Shown: positions 15,462 to 25,382, counted from the stretch's first letter. The stretch is DNA of 64,000 nucleotides from Nocardiopsis sp. N85 (GCF_028882275.1 NZ_JARBUT010000017.1:1-64000), one strand, 5' to 3'. A program made the numbers and translations. The notes: a model not told the origin generated them from the sequence alone.

Positions 15462-18437
15462 TTGTCCGACCTGATCGATCCGAGTAATTTTCCCGTCCCG
15501 AAGACCCTCACCTACGCCTTGGACGCGGTGGCGGCCAAGCTGAAGACCGACGGCACCGACCTCACCGACACCGCCGGTGACATCACCGGCGCGTGGGCGG
15601 GGTTGGACGGCATCTACTCCGCTCCCGAGGACGAGACGCTCTTCAACGTCCTCAAGCCGATCACCGGCGATGCCGGGGACGTGTCCTCGGCGTTGTCCAG
15701 CACCTCCAACGCGCTCAGCGATTTCGCCGAGAAGGTCCGCGATATCAAGGGGCGCTGGGCCACCCTGAGAACCGACTCCAACGAGTTCCTCCGCAAGATC
15801 GACAACGGCGACAAAGAGGGCTGGCGGGACGGCGGCGGCTTCCTTTGGTGGAAGTCCGAGAGCGCCGAGGTCGGCGAGCACAACGAACTGCTCAACCGGG
15901 CGGCCGGTCTCCTGCACGAGTTCCAGGAGGCGGAGCGCACCTGTGCCAACGCCATCACCGGTCTGTTCGGCGGCACGACGTTCATCGCCCAGAACTCCGA
16001 GGGGTCCGTCAAGCCGGGCTCGAAGGAGTTCGTGTACGGGTTCGACAAGCCGTTGGAGGGCGTCCCCATGGAATGGGGGGCGCCGCAGACAACCGACCAC
16101 GCCTGGTACAACGACTTCGGCGACGCCGTCGGCGACTTCTTCGTGGGCATCGCCGAGGACGCGGGCGGCATGGTCGGCGCGCACGGTCCGAACGGGTGGT
16201 TCTCCGGGAACTGGGGGGACAACCTCTGGGACTACTGGGGCGGCACCGTCGAGGGCCTGGCCGGGTTGGCGGGCGTCGGCAAGGACGAGAACGGCGACTG
16301 GGGCTTCTCCTGGTCGACCATGGGCAACTCCTGGAAGGAGGCCGCGCACGCGGTCGTGCCGTGGGAGGAGTGGGGCGAGCGGCCCTGGTACACCATCGGT
16401 ACGGCGCTGCTGAACGTCGGCGCGGTGGTGGGCGGCGCGCTCCTGACCGCCACCGGAGTGGGCGCGGTCGTCGGTGTTCCGCTGATGGCCTGGCGCGGCG
16501 CCAAGATCGTGAACTCGGTGGGCGGCAGCCGTACCCCGGACGTCCCGGACGCTGCGGACCTGCCGGGCGGCATCGATCCGGCGTTGCTGGCCCGGGTGCC
16601 CAGGTTCGGCGACGGGTCCATCACGCCGGTGGACCTCGGCAGTGTGGCCGACCTCGACATCGACGGTGCCGACCTCGGCCGGATGAACGAGGCCTTGGAG
16701 CGGCTCAACGCCTCGACCAACAACAACGGGAACGGTCAGGGGTCGGGAACGCCGGGCGGCACCGACGGGCGACGCGCACCGGTCACCGCGGACGCCCCCG
16801 ACACCCCCGGCGACACGTCCTCGCCGCGCGCCACCACGACGCGCACCGAGTCGACGCCGGAGGGCACCGAGCGGCGGCGCACCGACACCGCGGACGACCG
16901 CGACGGAACGGACACCGACACCGAGCGGGAGCCGGTCCACCCGACCACCGAGCAGCTCGACGCGAGCCAGGACTTCCTCGACGGCATCGACCCGGAGTCC
17001 CGCCGCTCGTTGGGGGAGGGGTTGAACGGCGAACAGGATCGCTGGGTCGCCGGACAGACCGTGCCCGATGACATCTCCTCGGTCAACGACACCCCGGTGC
17101 AGCGCTACGAAAGCGAGCCGTCCCGGGTGGAGGCCGACGTGGAGCAGCGGGTCGAGGTCGACAGCGCGGGCAACGAGATCAACGGTCACAACGACACGAC
17201 CGTCAACAACAGCGTCGGCGGTACCGACGGTCTGGACACCCCGCGCGGCGGCACGACCGTCGTGGACGTGGACTCCGGGTCGGGCCGCGGCGGCACCGGT
17301 GGTGGAGGCGGCGGCTCGCACTCCTCCGAAGGTTCCCTGCCGGTGCGTGGTGGCGGGGGCAACGGCGGTAACGGTGGAGGCGGAAGCGGTGGTGGAGGCG
17401 ATGTGCCGAACACCCCGGATGGCGACCGCACACGCCCGGGTGGCCGGGACAACCCGCACGTCATCCGTCCGAACGACCCCGACAGCCGCTTCACCGACCT
17501 CATGCCCGGACCGAAGGAGCGTTTCGGCGACGGCGTCGACCTGGACCCCGACACCACCTACCGCATCGAGAACTCCGACGGACACTGGCGGGGCACCTAC
17601 ACGACGGACGCCGACGGGAACGTCACTCGTGTCGAGACGGTCCCCGATCGGGCCGGTTCCAAAAACCCGGAGTTCTTGGACCCACGACCCGACACCACCT
17701 ACGTGGTCCGGGATCCGGACAAGATCGTCGACGTCACCAACCCGGACGGGACCGTGTCCCAGCGACCGTACGAGTACTCCTACACCACCGACTCCGGTGG
17801 CCGCACCACATCCGTCGAGGGCGACCTGATCTCGGACAGGCACCCTCGCAACGTGGACGAGCAGGATGCCGTCAACAAGTCCGCCAAGGACTACTTCGCC
17901 GCCCTCAACGAACAGTTGGAGGCGAACGGCTCCGGATACCAGTACGCCAACGGCCGATGGAACGGCGGCCACCTGATCGGCGCGAACGAGTTCGGTGGCG
18001 TGGGCGAACGACTCAACCAGATCCCCATGCTCGAAGTGGTGAACCAGCGACGCAACGCCTTCCCGGGTATCGAGGGCAGTTTCCGCAACATGGAGAAAAC
18101 CTGGGACAATCTCCTGAACGGGAACTGGTCCGAGCTGCGCAAGGTCGAAAAGCGCGAAGGCGTGCCCGCCGCGAACTGGGACGCCGCGATAACCGAATGG
18201 CAGAAGATCATTCGCAACGGGCCACAGCCGCCGAACATCCACGTGCGGATCACCACCATGGATCACCCGGATCTGAAGCCCATCGACGTGCTGGACGACA
18301 ACGGTAACGTGGTCGACGTCCTCCGACCGCCGCCCGGCGAAGTGATCGTCGAGTGGTCCCTCAACGGCATCGAACAAGAGCGTCGTTCCTACCACAACAT
18401 CCCCGACACCGTACCGACCCCACCGAGCGGGAGCTAG
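15462..18437 (+). CDS. T7SS polymorphic toxin with C-terminal DNA/RNA non-specific endonuclease
   Basis: TTG at 15462 with GGTGG upstream; 991 aa. The N-terminal ~200 residues are helical with AWAGLDGIYSAPEDETLF, a WXG-like targeting pattern common in actinobacterial T7SS toxins. A hydrophobic section (TALLNVGAVVGGALLTATGVGAVVGV, about 312-340, quoted here only as a span) may be membrane-associated. A long Thr/Asp/Gly-rich linker leads to a polyglycine stretch (about 605-650). The C-terminal domain (about 780-960) contains WNGGHLIGANEFGGVGERLN near residue 833, the His-containing motif of the Endonuclea_NS_2 nucleases, followed by QIPMLEVVNQ. The partner gene three bases downstream is a YezG-type immunity gene, which strongly supports the toxin call. 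Confidence 0.85.
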   Translation: MSDLIDPSNFPVPKTLTYALDAVAAKLKTDGTDLTDTAGDITGAWAGLDGIYSAPEDETLFNVLKPITGDAGDVSSALSSTSNALSDFAEKVRDIKGRWATLRTDSNEFLRKIDNGDKEGWRDGGGFLWWKSESAEVGEHNELLNRAAGLLHEFQEAERTCANAITGLFGGTTFIAQNSEGSVKPGSKEFVYGFDKPLEGVPMEWGAPQTTDHAWYNDFGDAVGDFFVGIAEDAGGMVGAHGPNGWFSGNWGDNLWDYWGGTVEGLAGLAGVGKDENGDWGFSWSTMGNSWKEAAHAVVPWEEWGERPWYTIGTALLNVGAVVGGALLTATGVGAVVGVPLMAWRGAKIVNSVGGSRTPDVPDAADLPGGIDPALLARVPRFGDGSITPVDLGSVADLDIDGADLGRMNEALERLNASTNNNGNGQGSGTPGGTDGRRAPVTADAPDTPGDTSSPRATTTRTESTPEGTERRRTDTADDRDGTDTDTEREPVHPTTEQLDASQDFLDGIDPESRRSLGEGLNGEQDRWVAGQTVPDDISSVNDTPVQRYESEPSRVEADVEQRVEVDSAGNEINGHNDTTVNNSVGGTDGLDTPRGGTTVVDVDSGSGRGGTGGGGGGSHSSEGSLPVRGGGGNGGNGGGGSGGGGDVPNTPDGDRTRPGGRDNPHVIRPNDPDSRFTDLMPGPKERFGDGVDLDPDTTYRIENSDGHWRGTYTTDADGNVTRVETVPDRAGSKNPEFLDPRPDTTYVVRDPDKIVDVTNPDGTVSQRPYEYSYTTDSGGRTTSVEGDLISDRHPRNVDEQDAVNKSAKDYFAALNEQLEANGSGYQYANGRWNGGHLIGANEFGGVGERLNQIPMLEVVNQRRNAFPGIEGSFRNMEKTWDNLLNGNWSELRKVEKREGVPAANWDAAITEWQKIIRNGPQPPNIHVRITTMDHPDLKPIDVLDDNGNVVDVLRPPPGEVIVEWSLNGIEQERRSYHNIPDTVPTPPSGS

Positions 18438-18440
18438 ACG

Positions 18441-18887
18441 ATGGATCGTGGCCACCTGGGACCCCAGGAGCAGCAGGAACTCCTCCAGAAGATCGGCGTG
18501 GAGTTGCTCACGGCCGTGGGCGACGAGTGGGAGACCGTGACCTACACCGTCCGGGCCCTCATCGGTCAGATGTCCGAGCAGCTGGAGGAAAGGCGTGCGG
18601 ACGGGACGACGGAACGCAAGCGCATCCCTCTCGGGGTGATCGACATGGTCAAGGAGCTGCGCGCGGGAATGTACCGGGAGGGCAAGGGCACCTGGTTCAC
18701 TCTCACGTACGTCATCGGCAGGCCCGGAAGGTTCAAGGTCGACTACGACTACGACGGGCAGCCCGGTTTCACCTTCTATCCGCAGGCGTCGGACTTCGCC
18801 TTGGACCTGGAGTTCTTCCCCCGCGCCGACGAGAACCTCCCCGACTGGCTGCGCGAGCACCTGGACGAGGCCACCCGGGAGGGTTAG
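18441..18887 (+). CDS. YezG-family immunity protein
   Basis: ATG at 18441, only three bases after the toxin stop; 148 aa, cytoplasmic. It shows the YezG/DUF600 pattern: EQQELLQKIGVELL at the start, WETVTYTVRALIGQM, then GTWFTLTYVIGRPGRFKVDY, DYDG, ASDFALDLEFFPRADENLP and WLREHL. In Bacillus, YezG neutralises YeeF, whose C-terminal nuclease is of the same class as the neighbour here. It should protect the producer and its siblings from the endonuclease by direct binding. Confidence 0.9.
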   Translation: MDRGHLGPQEQQELLQKIGVELLTAVGDEWETVTYTVRALIGQMSEQLEERRADGTTERKRIPLGVIDMVKELRAGMYREGKGTWFTLTYVIGRPGRFKVDYDYDGQPGFTFYPQASDFALDLEFFPRADENLPDWLREHLDEATREG

Positions 18888-19026
18888 ACGCCGGTCTTTC
18901 CCGGGTGAAAGGGCCGGGTGCGAATGGATCATCCCGTACCCGGCCCCGTGGCGGGACAGCGGTCACCAGCGCGTCCGCCGACGGCCGTGGACGCCACGCA
19001 TGCCTTGGGCGAGGGCGTCATGGTGG

Positions 19027-19128
19027 AGCGTGTTCTCGCCACCGAGCAGGATCGTCGTCGAGTGGTCGCTCAACGGCGTCGCCACGAAGAGAATCCAATA
19101 CAAGAACCCCCCTTCCCCGAGTAGGTGA
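19027..19128 (+). pseudogene. Orphan toxin C-terminal tip (relic cassette)
   Basis: In one frame ending TGA at 19126 the translation reads VFSPPSRIVVEWSLNGVATK, closely matching LRPPPGEVIVEWSLNGIEQ at the end of the full toxin. No start or upstream domain remains. It lies directly before a second immunity gene, reproducing the toxin-tip/immunity order. This is the usual trace left when a toxin tip is displaced by recombination. Confidence 0.75.
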
Positions 19129-19137
19129 AAACCCTTG

Positions 19138-19485
19138 GTGGACCACGCTTTCAAGCGTGGGCATCCGGGGCCGGCGGAGCAGCAGGAGATCCTCACCAAT
19201 GCCGGATCGAAGATCCTGGGCAAGGCACCGAATGGCTGGGAACGGATCATCTGCACACGAAGTGCGCTGATCGAGGCCACCAACAGCCTCGTGGAGATCG
19301 AATTCACGAACGGCGAAAAAAGCGCGCATCGCCTCCGAGCGATGGACGACGACCCCGGCCCGACCTTCGCCACAGCCAAAGCCTTCACCAACGACCTCGA
19401 ATACTTCCCCCGCGACCCCGAGTACCTCCCCGACCGGCTGAACGAGAAGCTTCGCGAGGAGGCCGGGGGCACCGCCGCCGGGTGA
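19138..19485 (+). CDS. Second, shortened YezG-type immunity protein
   Basis: The GTG at 19138 is preferred over the TTG three bases earlier because the product then aligns with the first immunity protein; 115 aa. Shared blocks are HPGPAEQQEILTNAG, WERIICTRSALIEA and FATAKAFTNDLEYFPRDPEYL. Compared with its 148-residue neighbour it lacks the central segment containing the GRFKVDYDYDG strand, so it may be a decaying or diverged immunity gene. It sits immediately downstream of a relic toxin tip, so it probably once protected against a variant of that toxin. Confidence 0.7.
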   Translation: MDHAFKRGHPGPAEQQEILTNAGSKILGKAPNGWERIICTRSALIEATNSLVEIEFTNGEKSAHRLRAMDDDPGPTFATAKAFTNDLEYFPRDPEYLPDRLNEKLREEAGGTAAG

Positions 19486-19605
19486 GGCCCCGGGGCGGAG
19501 AGGAACACTGCGGACACTCGGGAATCCCTCGAACGCGAACCTTCCGGACACTCCGTGTATCCCACTCGATACCCGTCCGGCCCCCACGAGTGTTGAGGAG
19601 ACCCC

Positions 19606-21030
19606 TTGAGCCACGACGCGGTCGCCCTGCTGGCCGATCCCCCCGACCGGAGAGCCCTCACCAGGGCACTCGTCGCCGCCGGCCCGGACCTGCGCGTACG
19701 CCTGGCCGCGGACGGCGCCCTGGTCGAACTCCTCGACTCCGATGACCGGGTCGTCGCCGCCATGCAGGCCGCACAGCGCCTGGCCCTGTCGGCCGAGGCC
19801 GAGCGGCTGCTCACCGACGACATCGCCGACGAACTGCCCGCCCAGCCCTACTGGGTGGAGGCCCGGGGCGCCGACCTGTCGGACGCGGACACGGCCGGAA
19901 TGGTCGGGCGGTTCGTCCGCGACCTGGCCGAGCGGCTCGGGGGCGCCGTGTGGGAACCTTCCCCCGTACTGGTCCGAGGTGACGCCTTCCTGGAGGGCGC
20001 CACCGAACACCCCGCCGTCACCACCCGCACCGAGAAGACCGTGGTCGTGGTGCAGGACCGCCCCCTGGTCCCCATGTCCCCCTGGCTCGTGGACGCGATG
20101 GCGCGCTACGGGCGCCAGGGCCTGCGCCTCCAGGTCGTCACCCCCTCGACCTCGCGCGTCACGCACGCCCTGCGTTCCATCCTGATGACGCCCACCGCCC
20201 GCTGGGTGGCCCAGACCCCCGACGGCTCCTACTACGACGGCTTCTCCGGCATTCCGCTGCGCTGGGACGACCGGGAGGCGTTCGTCGTGGACGAGGACGC
20301 CCGCCCCGACGGGCCTCCGGAGGCGTTCCGCGCCGACGACGCCGATCGGGGCTGCCAGGTGCACGTCGACCTCAACGTCGAGCACCCCGCCGACAACGGC
20401 CTGGTCCTGGGCACCTCCGTGGAGCTGCTGGCCGAACGTCTGGGCGGCGCGGCGCCGTCCGTGTGGGGTACCGCCGAGCCCCTGCCGCAGGAGTGGAAGC
20501 GGGCCGTGTTCACCCGGCTGGCCCGCGGCCGCGCCCCCGGCCAGACCTGGGCGGTGATCGCCGGCCCGCCCGAGGGCGTGCGCGAGGACGGGGTGCGCCC
20601 CTTCGCCGGCACGGTGCGGGTGAGCCGCACCGTGTCCGGGGTGCGCGAGGCGATCACGTTCGCCGTCGGATACGCCGAGGGCGAGGAGCCGGATCTGTCT
20701 GCGTTGGCGTCCCTGGTCAAGGAGCTCACCGACCGGGACGTGCTGCGGACCATGAGCGTGCGACGCGCCGGCGGCCGCGCGGACCTCACCTACGCCCCCC
20801 ACTGGACCGGGTTGCCGCTTCCGGTGGGCATGGCCGTGGGCGTGGAGGGCGTGTCCTCCATCGGCACCGAGCGGGCCCTGTCCGCTCCCGTGCGGGGCAT
20901 CCCGTTCGGCCCGCCCATGACCCCCGCCCTCTGGTACCGGATCGGCGACGGGACCGAGGACGACGCGTGGACGCGGTTCCGTGAGCTGATGGCCCACCTG
21001 CACCCCGACGGCGAACCCGCCACCGTTTGA
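19606..21030 (+). CDS. DUF6177-like protein of actinobacterial T7SS loci
   Basis: TTG at 19606 with GAGGAG five bases upstream; 474 aa. The protein has LVEARG-type N-terminal strands, then TVVVVQDRPLVPMSPWLVDA, LRLQVVTPSTSRVTHALR and ARWVAQTPDGSYYDGFSG, which I associate with DUF6177 proteins encoded beside eccC in streptomycetes and relatives. No signal peptide or membrane span is visible, so it should be cytoplasmic. It lies 118 bases upstream of eccC and on the same strand. A chaperone or secretion-regulator role is plausible but unproven. Confidence 0.65.
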   Translation: MSHDAVALLADPPDRRALTRALVAAGPDLRVRLAADGALVELLDSDDRVVAAMQAAQRLALSAEAERLLTDDIADELPAQPYWVEARGADLSDADTAGMVGRFVRDLAERLGGAVWEPSPVLVRGDAFLEGATEHPAVTTRTEKTVVVVQDRPLVPMSPWLVDAMARYGRQGLRLQVVTPSTSRVTHALRSILMTPTARWVAQTPDGSYYDGFSGIPLRWDDREAFVVDEDARPDGPPEAFRADDADRGCQVHVDLNVEHPADNGLVLGTSVELLAERLGGAAPSVWGTAEPLPQEWKRAVFTRLARGRAPGQTWAVIAGPPEGVREDGVRPFAGTVRVSRTVSGVREAITFAVGYAEGEEPDLSALASLVKELTDRDVLRTMSVRRAGGRADLTYAPHWTGLPLPVGMAVGVEGVSSIGTERALSAPVRGIPFGPPMTPALWYRIGDGTEDDAWTRFRELMAHLHPDGEPATV

Positions 21031-21148
21031 TGCCCATTGGCGCCCGTGCTCACCGAAAGGTCCGCTGCGTCCGTGTTCGGTAGGGTTCTCACGGACCCCG
21101 AGCGCCCCCGTCTCCCCCTCCACCCCTGCACCGCCGAGAGGAACGCCG

Positions 21149-24100
21149 ATGAGCCTTCGCGTCGTGCACCGGCCGACACGAACCGTGCATCCCGCCCCGG
21201 CGCAGGAACCCCACGAGGTGGAGGCCCCGCCGACCCTTCCGGACGGCAAGGCGCAGGGCAATCCGCTCATGACGATCCTGCCGATGGTCGGCATGATGGG
21301 GTCGATGACCATCATGATGGTCATGCGCAACCCCGCGTTCATCGCGCTGGGCGGCGTGGTCCTCGTCATCGCGCTGCTGGCCGCGGTCGGCATGCTGTTC
21401 TCCCGTCGCGGCCAGGTGGGCCGCCAGCGCCGCAACCAGCGCGAGCTCTACCTCCAGTACCTGGAGGAGCTGCGCGAGGAGCTGACCGAGTGGGAGCAGT
21501 CCACCCGCTCGCACGCCCGCCTGCTGGACCCGCCGCCGGAGGCCCTGTACGACGTGGTGCGCGACCCCACCCGGCTGTGGGAGCGCCGACGTCGACACCG
21601 CGACTTCCTGCGGGTGCGGGTGGGGACCGGCCTCACCGAGGGCCGCCCGATGCGGCTGGCCGAACAGGGCACCGCGCTCACCCCCACCGACCCGTTCATG
21701 CTGTCGGAGGCCCAGGCGGCGATCCGCCGGTTCTCCACCATCCCCGAGATGCCCCTGGCCCTGCCGTTGGACATGGCGGGGAACGTCAGCGTCATCGGTG
21801 AACGCGCCGACGTCATGCGCCTGATGCGGGCGCTCGTCGCCCAGTTCGGCGCGTTCCACGCCCCCGAGGACGCCGGTCTGGCGGTGTCCTACCCCGCCGA
21901 CCGCGCCCGGGACTGGGAATGGCTGCCGTGGCTGCCGCAGGTGCTGGACCCGCAACGCCGTGAGGGCGGCGCCGCGGTGCGGCTCATCGCCCCCACCCCC
22001 GCCAAGCTGGGCGGGCTGCTCGCCGACGAACTGCGCGCCCGTACCGACTTCGCTTCGGAGATCCGTCGGGGCATGGGCAAACGGGAGGCGTACCAGATGA
22101 TGCGCCGCCTGCTCGTCGTCCACGACACGCACGGCGAGGTGGCCGCGGAGCTGGTGCGCCCCGACGACGCGGTGGACCCCGGCGCGCTCGCGGTGACCGT
22201 GCTGCACCTGGTGTCCCGGCAGGTGGACGAACCCGGTGACGTGAACGTGCGCGTCACCGTCAAGGGAGACCAGGTGAGGGTGGAGGAGCTGCGCGGCTCC
22301 GACCCGGTGGTCACCGTCGGCACCGTGGACGACGTCCCCGCCGCCACCCTCATGGGCCTGGCCCGCATGCTGGCGCCGCTCCGGCTGTCCCCGGAGTCGG
22401 TGGAGGAGACCGCCCAGGAGGGCGGCAGCGTCGACTTCACCTCCATGATGGGCGTCCAGGACCCGGGGGCGATGGACGTGCAGCGGCTGTGGGCGCCGCG
22501 CAGCGAGCGGGCGTTCCTGCGGGTCCCCATCGGCATGGACGACATGGGCCAACCGGTGGTGCTGGACCTGAAGGAGTCGGCGCAGCTCGGCATGGGCCCG
22601 CACGGGTTGTGCGTGGGCGCGACCGGTTCCGGCAAGAGCGAGATGCTGCGCACCCTGGTGCTGGCGCTGGCGGCCGGGCACTCGCCGGATCGGGTGAGCA
22701 TGGTGCTGGTCGACTACAAGGGCGGTGCGACGTTCGCGCCGTTCGAGGACATGCCGCACGTCGCCGGTGTGATCACCAACCTGGAGGACGACGCCGCGCT
22801 CATCGAGCGGGTGTACGCGAGCCTGTCCGGTGAGGTGCAGCGCCGCCAGCAGGTGCTGCGCGACACCGGGAACGTGCCCAACATCGGCGACTACGCCTAC
22901 AAGCGCCGACACGACCCGAGCCTGCCGCCGCTGCCGCACCTGCTGGTGATCATCGACGAGTTCGGCGAGCTGTTGACCGCCCGCCCCGACTTCATCGAGC
23001 TGTTCCTGTCGATCGGCCGGATCGGTCGCAGTATCGGCGTGCACCTGCTGCTGTCCAGCCAGCGCATCGAGGGAGGCAAGCTGCGCGGCCTGGACACCTA
23101 TCTGTCGTACCGGTTGGGTCTGCGCACGTTCTCCGAGGAGGAGAGCCGCACGGTCCTCAACACCCCCGACGCGTTCCACCTGCCGTCACTGCCCGGGTTC
23201 GGGTATCTCAAGGTGGACACCAGCGTGTACCAGCGGTTCAAGGCGGGGTACGTGTCGGGCCCCTACCGGGGTCCGGTGGCGGAGGAGGAGAGCAGGGAGG
23301 CGTCGGTGTCGGTGCGCCCCTACACCGCGTACAACACGGCTCCGGAGGAACCGGGGGTGAGCGCGGTGTCGGCGGCCGAGGAGAGCCCGATGCCGTCGCG
23401 ATCGGTGGGCCCGACCCTGCTCGACGTGATGGTCGGCCAGTTCGACCGGCACGGGGAGCGCACCCGGTCCATCTGGTTGCCGCCGCTGCCCACGGCCGCC
23501 GCCCTGGACACGATGGCGGGCGCCCCGGAGAAGACCGACCTGGGGTTGCGGCTTCCCGGCGAGCACCCGCGGATGAGCGTCCCGATCGGTCTGCTCGACG
23601 ACGCCACCAAGCAGTGGCAGGGCGTGTGGAGGCTGGACCTGACCGCGTCCGGTGGTCACGTCGCGATCATCGGCGGTCCGCAGAGCGGGAAGACCACCCT
23701 GCTGCGCACCCTGGTCCTGTCCCTGGCGATGACCCACACCCCGCAGCAGGCGGCGATGTACTGCCTGGACCTGATGGGCGGCGGTCTGCAATCGCTGTCC
23801 TCCCTGCCGCACGTGGGCGGGGTGGCCGGGCGCACCGACACCGAGCGGGTGCGGCGCACGGTCGAGGAGATCCGGGGGATGCTGGAGCACCGCCAGGAGG
23901 TGTTCCGGGAGCGGGGCATCGACTCGGTGGCCCAGCTGCGGCGCATGCACGCCCGGGGCGAGGTGCCCGAGCTGGCCAGCGCCGACGTCCTGCTGGTCAT
24001 CGACGGGTTCGGGGCGTTGCGCAAGGACTTCGAGGACATCGACGGCATGGTCAACGAGCTGCTCCAGCGCGGTGGCGGGTTCGGTGTCCACGTGGTGGCG

Positions 24101-25126
24101 GGCATGCTGCGCTGGAACGACGTGCGCATCGCCGTGCAGTCGAACTTCGGACAGAAGGTGGAGTTGCACCTCAACGACGCCTCCGAGTCGACGATCGACC
24201 GCAAGCTCGCCGAGACCATCAGCGCCAAGGCCCCCGGCCGGGCGCTCACCGACGACGAGCTGTTCGGACAGGTGGCGTTGCCGCGCATCGACGGGGTCGA
24301 CGGTGACGAGGACCTGGGCGAGGCCGTGGAGAAGGCCGTGCGGGCCGTGGACGGCGCGTGGGGCGGGCGCCGGGCGCCGGGTGTGCGGGTGCTGCCGCAC
24401 AAGCTGTCGGCACGGACCCTGCCCACCCGGGAGTCGGAGCCGAGGCTGGTGCCGATCGGGGTGGACGAGCGGGCGCTGGACCCGGTGCTGTTGGACCTGT
24501 TCGACCGGGACCAGAACCTGTTGGTGCTGGGCGACGGGGAGTGCGGCAAGACCAACCTGCTGCGGCTGGTGGCCGAGGGGCTGGTGGCCCGGTACTCCTC
24601 CGACGAGGTCGTGTTCGCGGTGATGGACCCGCGTCGCACCCTGCGCAACGTGGTGCCCGAGGAGTACATGGGCGGGTACGCGAGCACCCCCAAGGTGTGC
24701 GCCGGGCTGGCCGGGGGCGTGGCCAAGGAGGTCGAGTCGCGCATCCCCGAGGACGGTGACCTGGACTCGTTGGAGCCGGGTTCGTTCAAGGGGCCGCGCA
24801 TCGTGGTCCTGGCCGACGACTACGACGTGCTCACCACGGCCGGGCAGAAGCCGCTGGCGCCGTTCGTGCCGTTCGTGCCCAACGGGCGGGACATCGGTCT
24901 GCACTTCGTGCTGGCCAGGCGGGTGGCCGGATCCGGTCGGGGGATGTACGAACCGCTGGTGCAGGCGGTCCGGGAGATCGGCACGAGCGCGCTGGTGATG
25001 TCGGGCGACCGGTCGGAGGGTCAATTGCTGCCGCGGGTGTACGCGGCCCCGCAGCCGCCCGGTCGCGGCAAGTGGGTGACCCGGGGCGGTGCGACGCACC
25101 TGATCCAGACGGCGTTGCGGGACTGA
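21149..25126 (+). CDS. eccC: Type VII secretion FtsK/SpoIIIE ATPase EccC (EccCa-EccCb fusion)
   Basis: ATG at 21149 (ribosome site GAGAGGAA); 1325 aa, full length for EccC. A short cytosolic N-terminus is followed by two hydrophobic membrane segments (about 45-85), a stalk domain, then three ATPase domains. Walker A motifs are GATGSGKSEML near residue 491, GGPQSGKTTLL near 842 and GDGECGKTNLL near 1127. The first domain has VLVDYKGGATF and LLVIIDEFGEL, so it looks catalytically complete. EccC powers export and recognises substrate tails. It is the only ATPase in this locus with intact Walker motifs and anchors identification of the locus as ESX-like. Confidence 0.95.
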   Translation: MSLRVVHRPTRTVHPAPAQEPHEVEAPPTLPDGKAQGNPLMTILPMVGMMGSMTIMMVMRNPAFIALGGVVLVIALLAAVGMLFSRRGQVGRQRRNQRELYLQYLEELREELTEWEQSTRSHARLLDPPPEALYDVVRDPTRLWERRRRHRDFLRVRVGTGLTEGRPMRLAEQGTALTPTDPFMLSEAQAAIRRFSTIPEMPLALPLDMAGNVSVIGERADVMRLMRALVAQFGAFHAPEDAGLAVSYPADRARDWEWLPWLPQVLDPQRREGGAAVRLIAPTPAKLGGLLADELRARTDFASEIRRGMGKREAYQMMRRLLVVHDTHGEVAAELVRPDDAVDPGALAVTVLHLVSRQVDEPGDVNVRVTVKGDQVRVEELRGSDPVVTVGTVDDVPAATLMGLARMLAPLRLSPESVEETAQEGGSVDFTSMMGVQDPGAMDVQRLWAPRSERAFLRVPIGMDDMGQPVVLDLKESAQLGMGPHGLCVGATGSGKSEMLRTLVLALAAGHSPDRVSMVLVDYKGGATFAPFEDMPHVAGVITNLEDDAALIERVYASLSGEVQRRQQVLRDTGNVPNIGDYAYKRRHDPSLPPLPHLLVIIDEFGELLTARPDFIELFLSIGRIGRSIGVHLLLSSQRIEGGKLRGLDTYLSYRLGLRTFSEEESRTVLNTPDAFHLPSLPGFGYLKVDTSVYQRFKAGYVSGPYRGPVAEEESREASVSVRPYTAYNTAPEEPGVSAVSAAEESPMPSRSVGPTLLDVMVGQFDRHGERTRSIWLPPLPTAAALDTMAGAPEKTDLGLRLPGEHPRMSVPIGLLDDATKQWQGVWRLDLTASGGHVAIIGGPQSGKTTLLRTLVLSLAMTHTPQQAAMYCLDLMGGGLQSLSSLPHVGGVAGRTDTERVRRTVEEIRGMLEHRQEVFRERGIDSVAQLRRMHARGEVPELASADVLLVIDGFGALRKDFEDIDGMVNELLQRGGGFGVHVVAGMLRWNDVRIAVQSNFGQKVELHLNDASESTIDRKLAETISAKAPGRALTDDELFGQVALPRIDGVDGDEDLGEAVEKAVRAVDGAWGGRRAPGVRVLPHKLSARTLPTRESEPRLVPIGVDERALDPVLLDLFDRDQNLLVLGDGECGKTNLLRLVAEGLVARYSSDEVVFAVMDPRRTLRNVVPEEYMGGYASTPKVCAGLAGGVAKEVESRIPEDGDLDSLEPGSFKGPRIVVLADDYDVLTTAGQKPLAPFVPFVPNGRDIGLHFVLARRVAGSGRGMYEPLVQAVREIGTSALVMSGDRSEGQLLPRVYAAPQPPGRGKWVTRGGATHLIQTALRD

Positions 25127-25382
25127 GGCGCGGCGAGGGCCGGGGCGGGTTCCGGACCGTCCCGGCCGATGGGACAGGTGTGGCCTCGGGTCCGAAACCT
25201 CCCGGGTCCTTGCGGCATCGGAAGGGATGCGCGCCGGGCCACGCCCGGGTGGACACCGGCGCCCTGATGACGTCACGCCTAGAGATCATCCGATGACCTG
25301 CGGCAGGAGTAGCATGCAGCCCCCGTCCCAGCACCCCGACAGCGGCGGCCCTTCCCCCGGCTCCGACCATGGGAGGAGCCCG

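Noticed and set aside
14532..18932. 1466-codon minus-strand frame opposite the toxin gene
   Set aside because: Antisense of a high-GC gene; the plus strand has a recognisable toxin/immunity pair.
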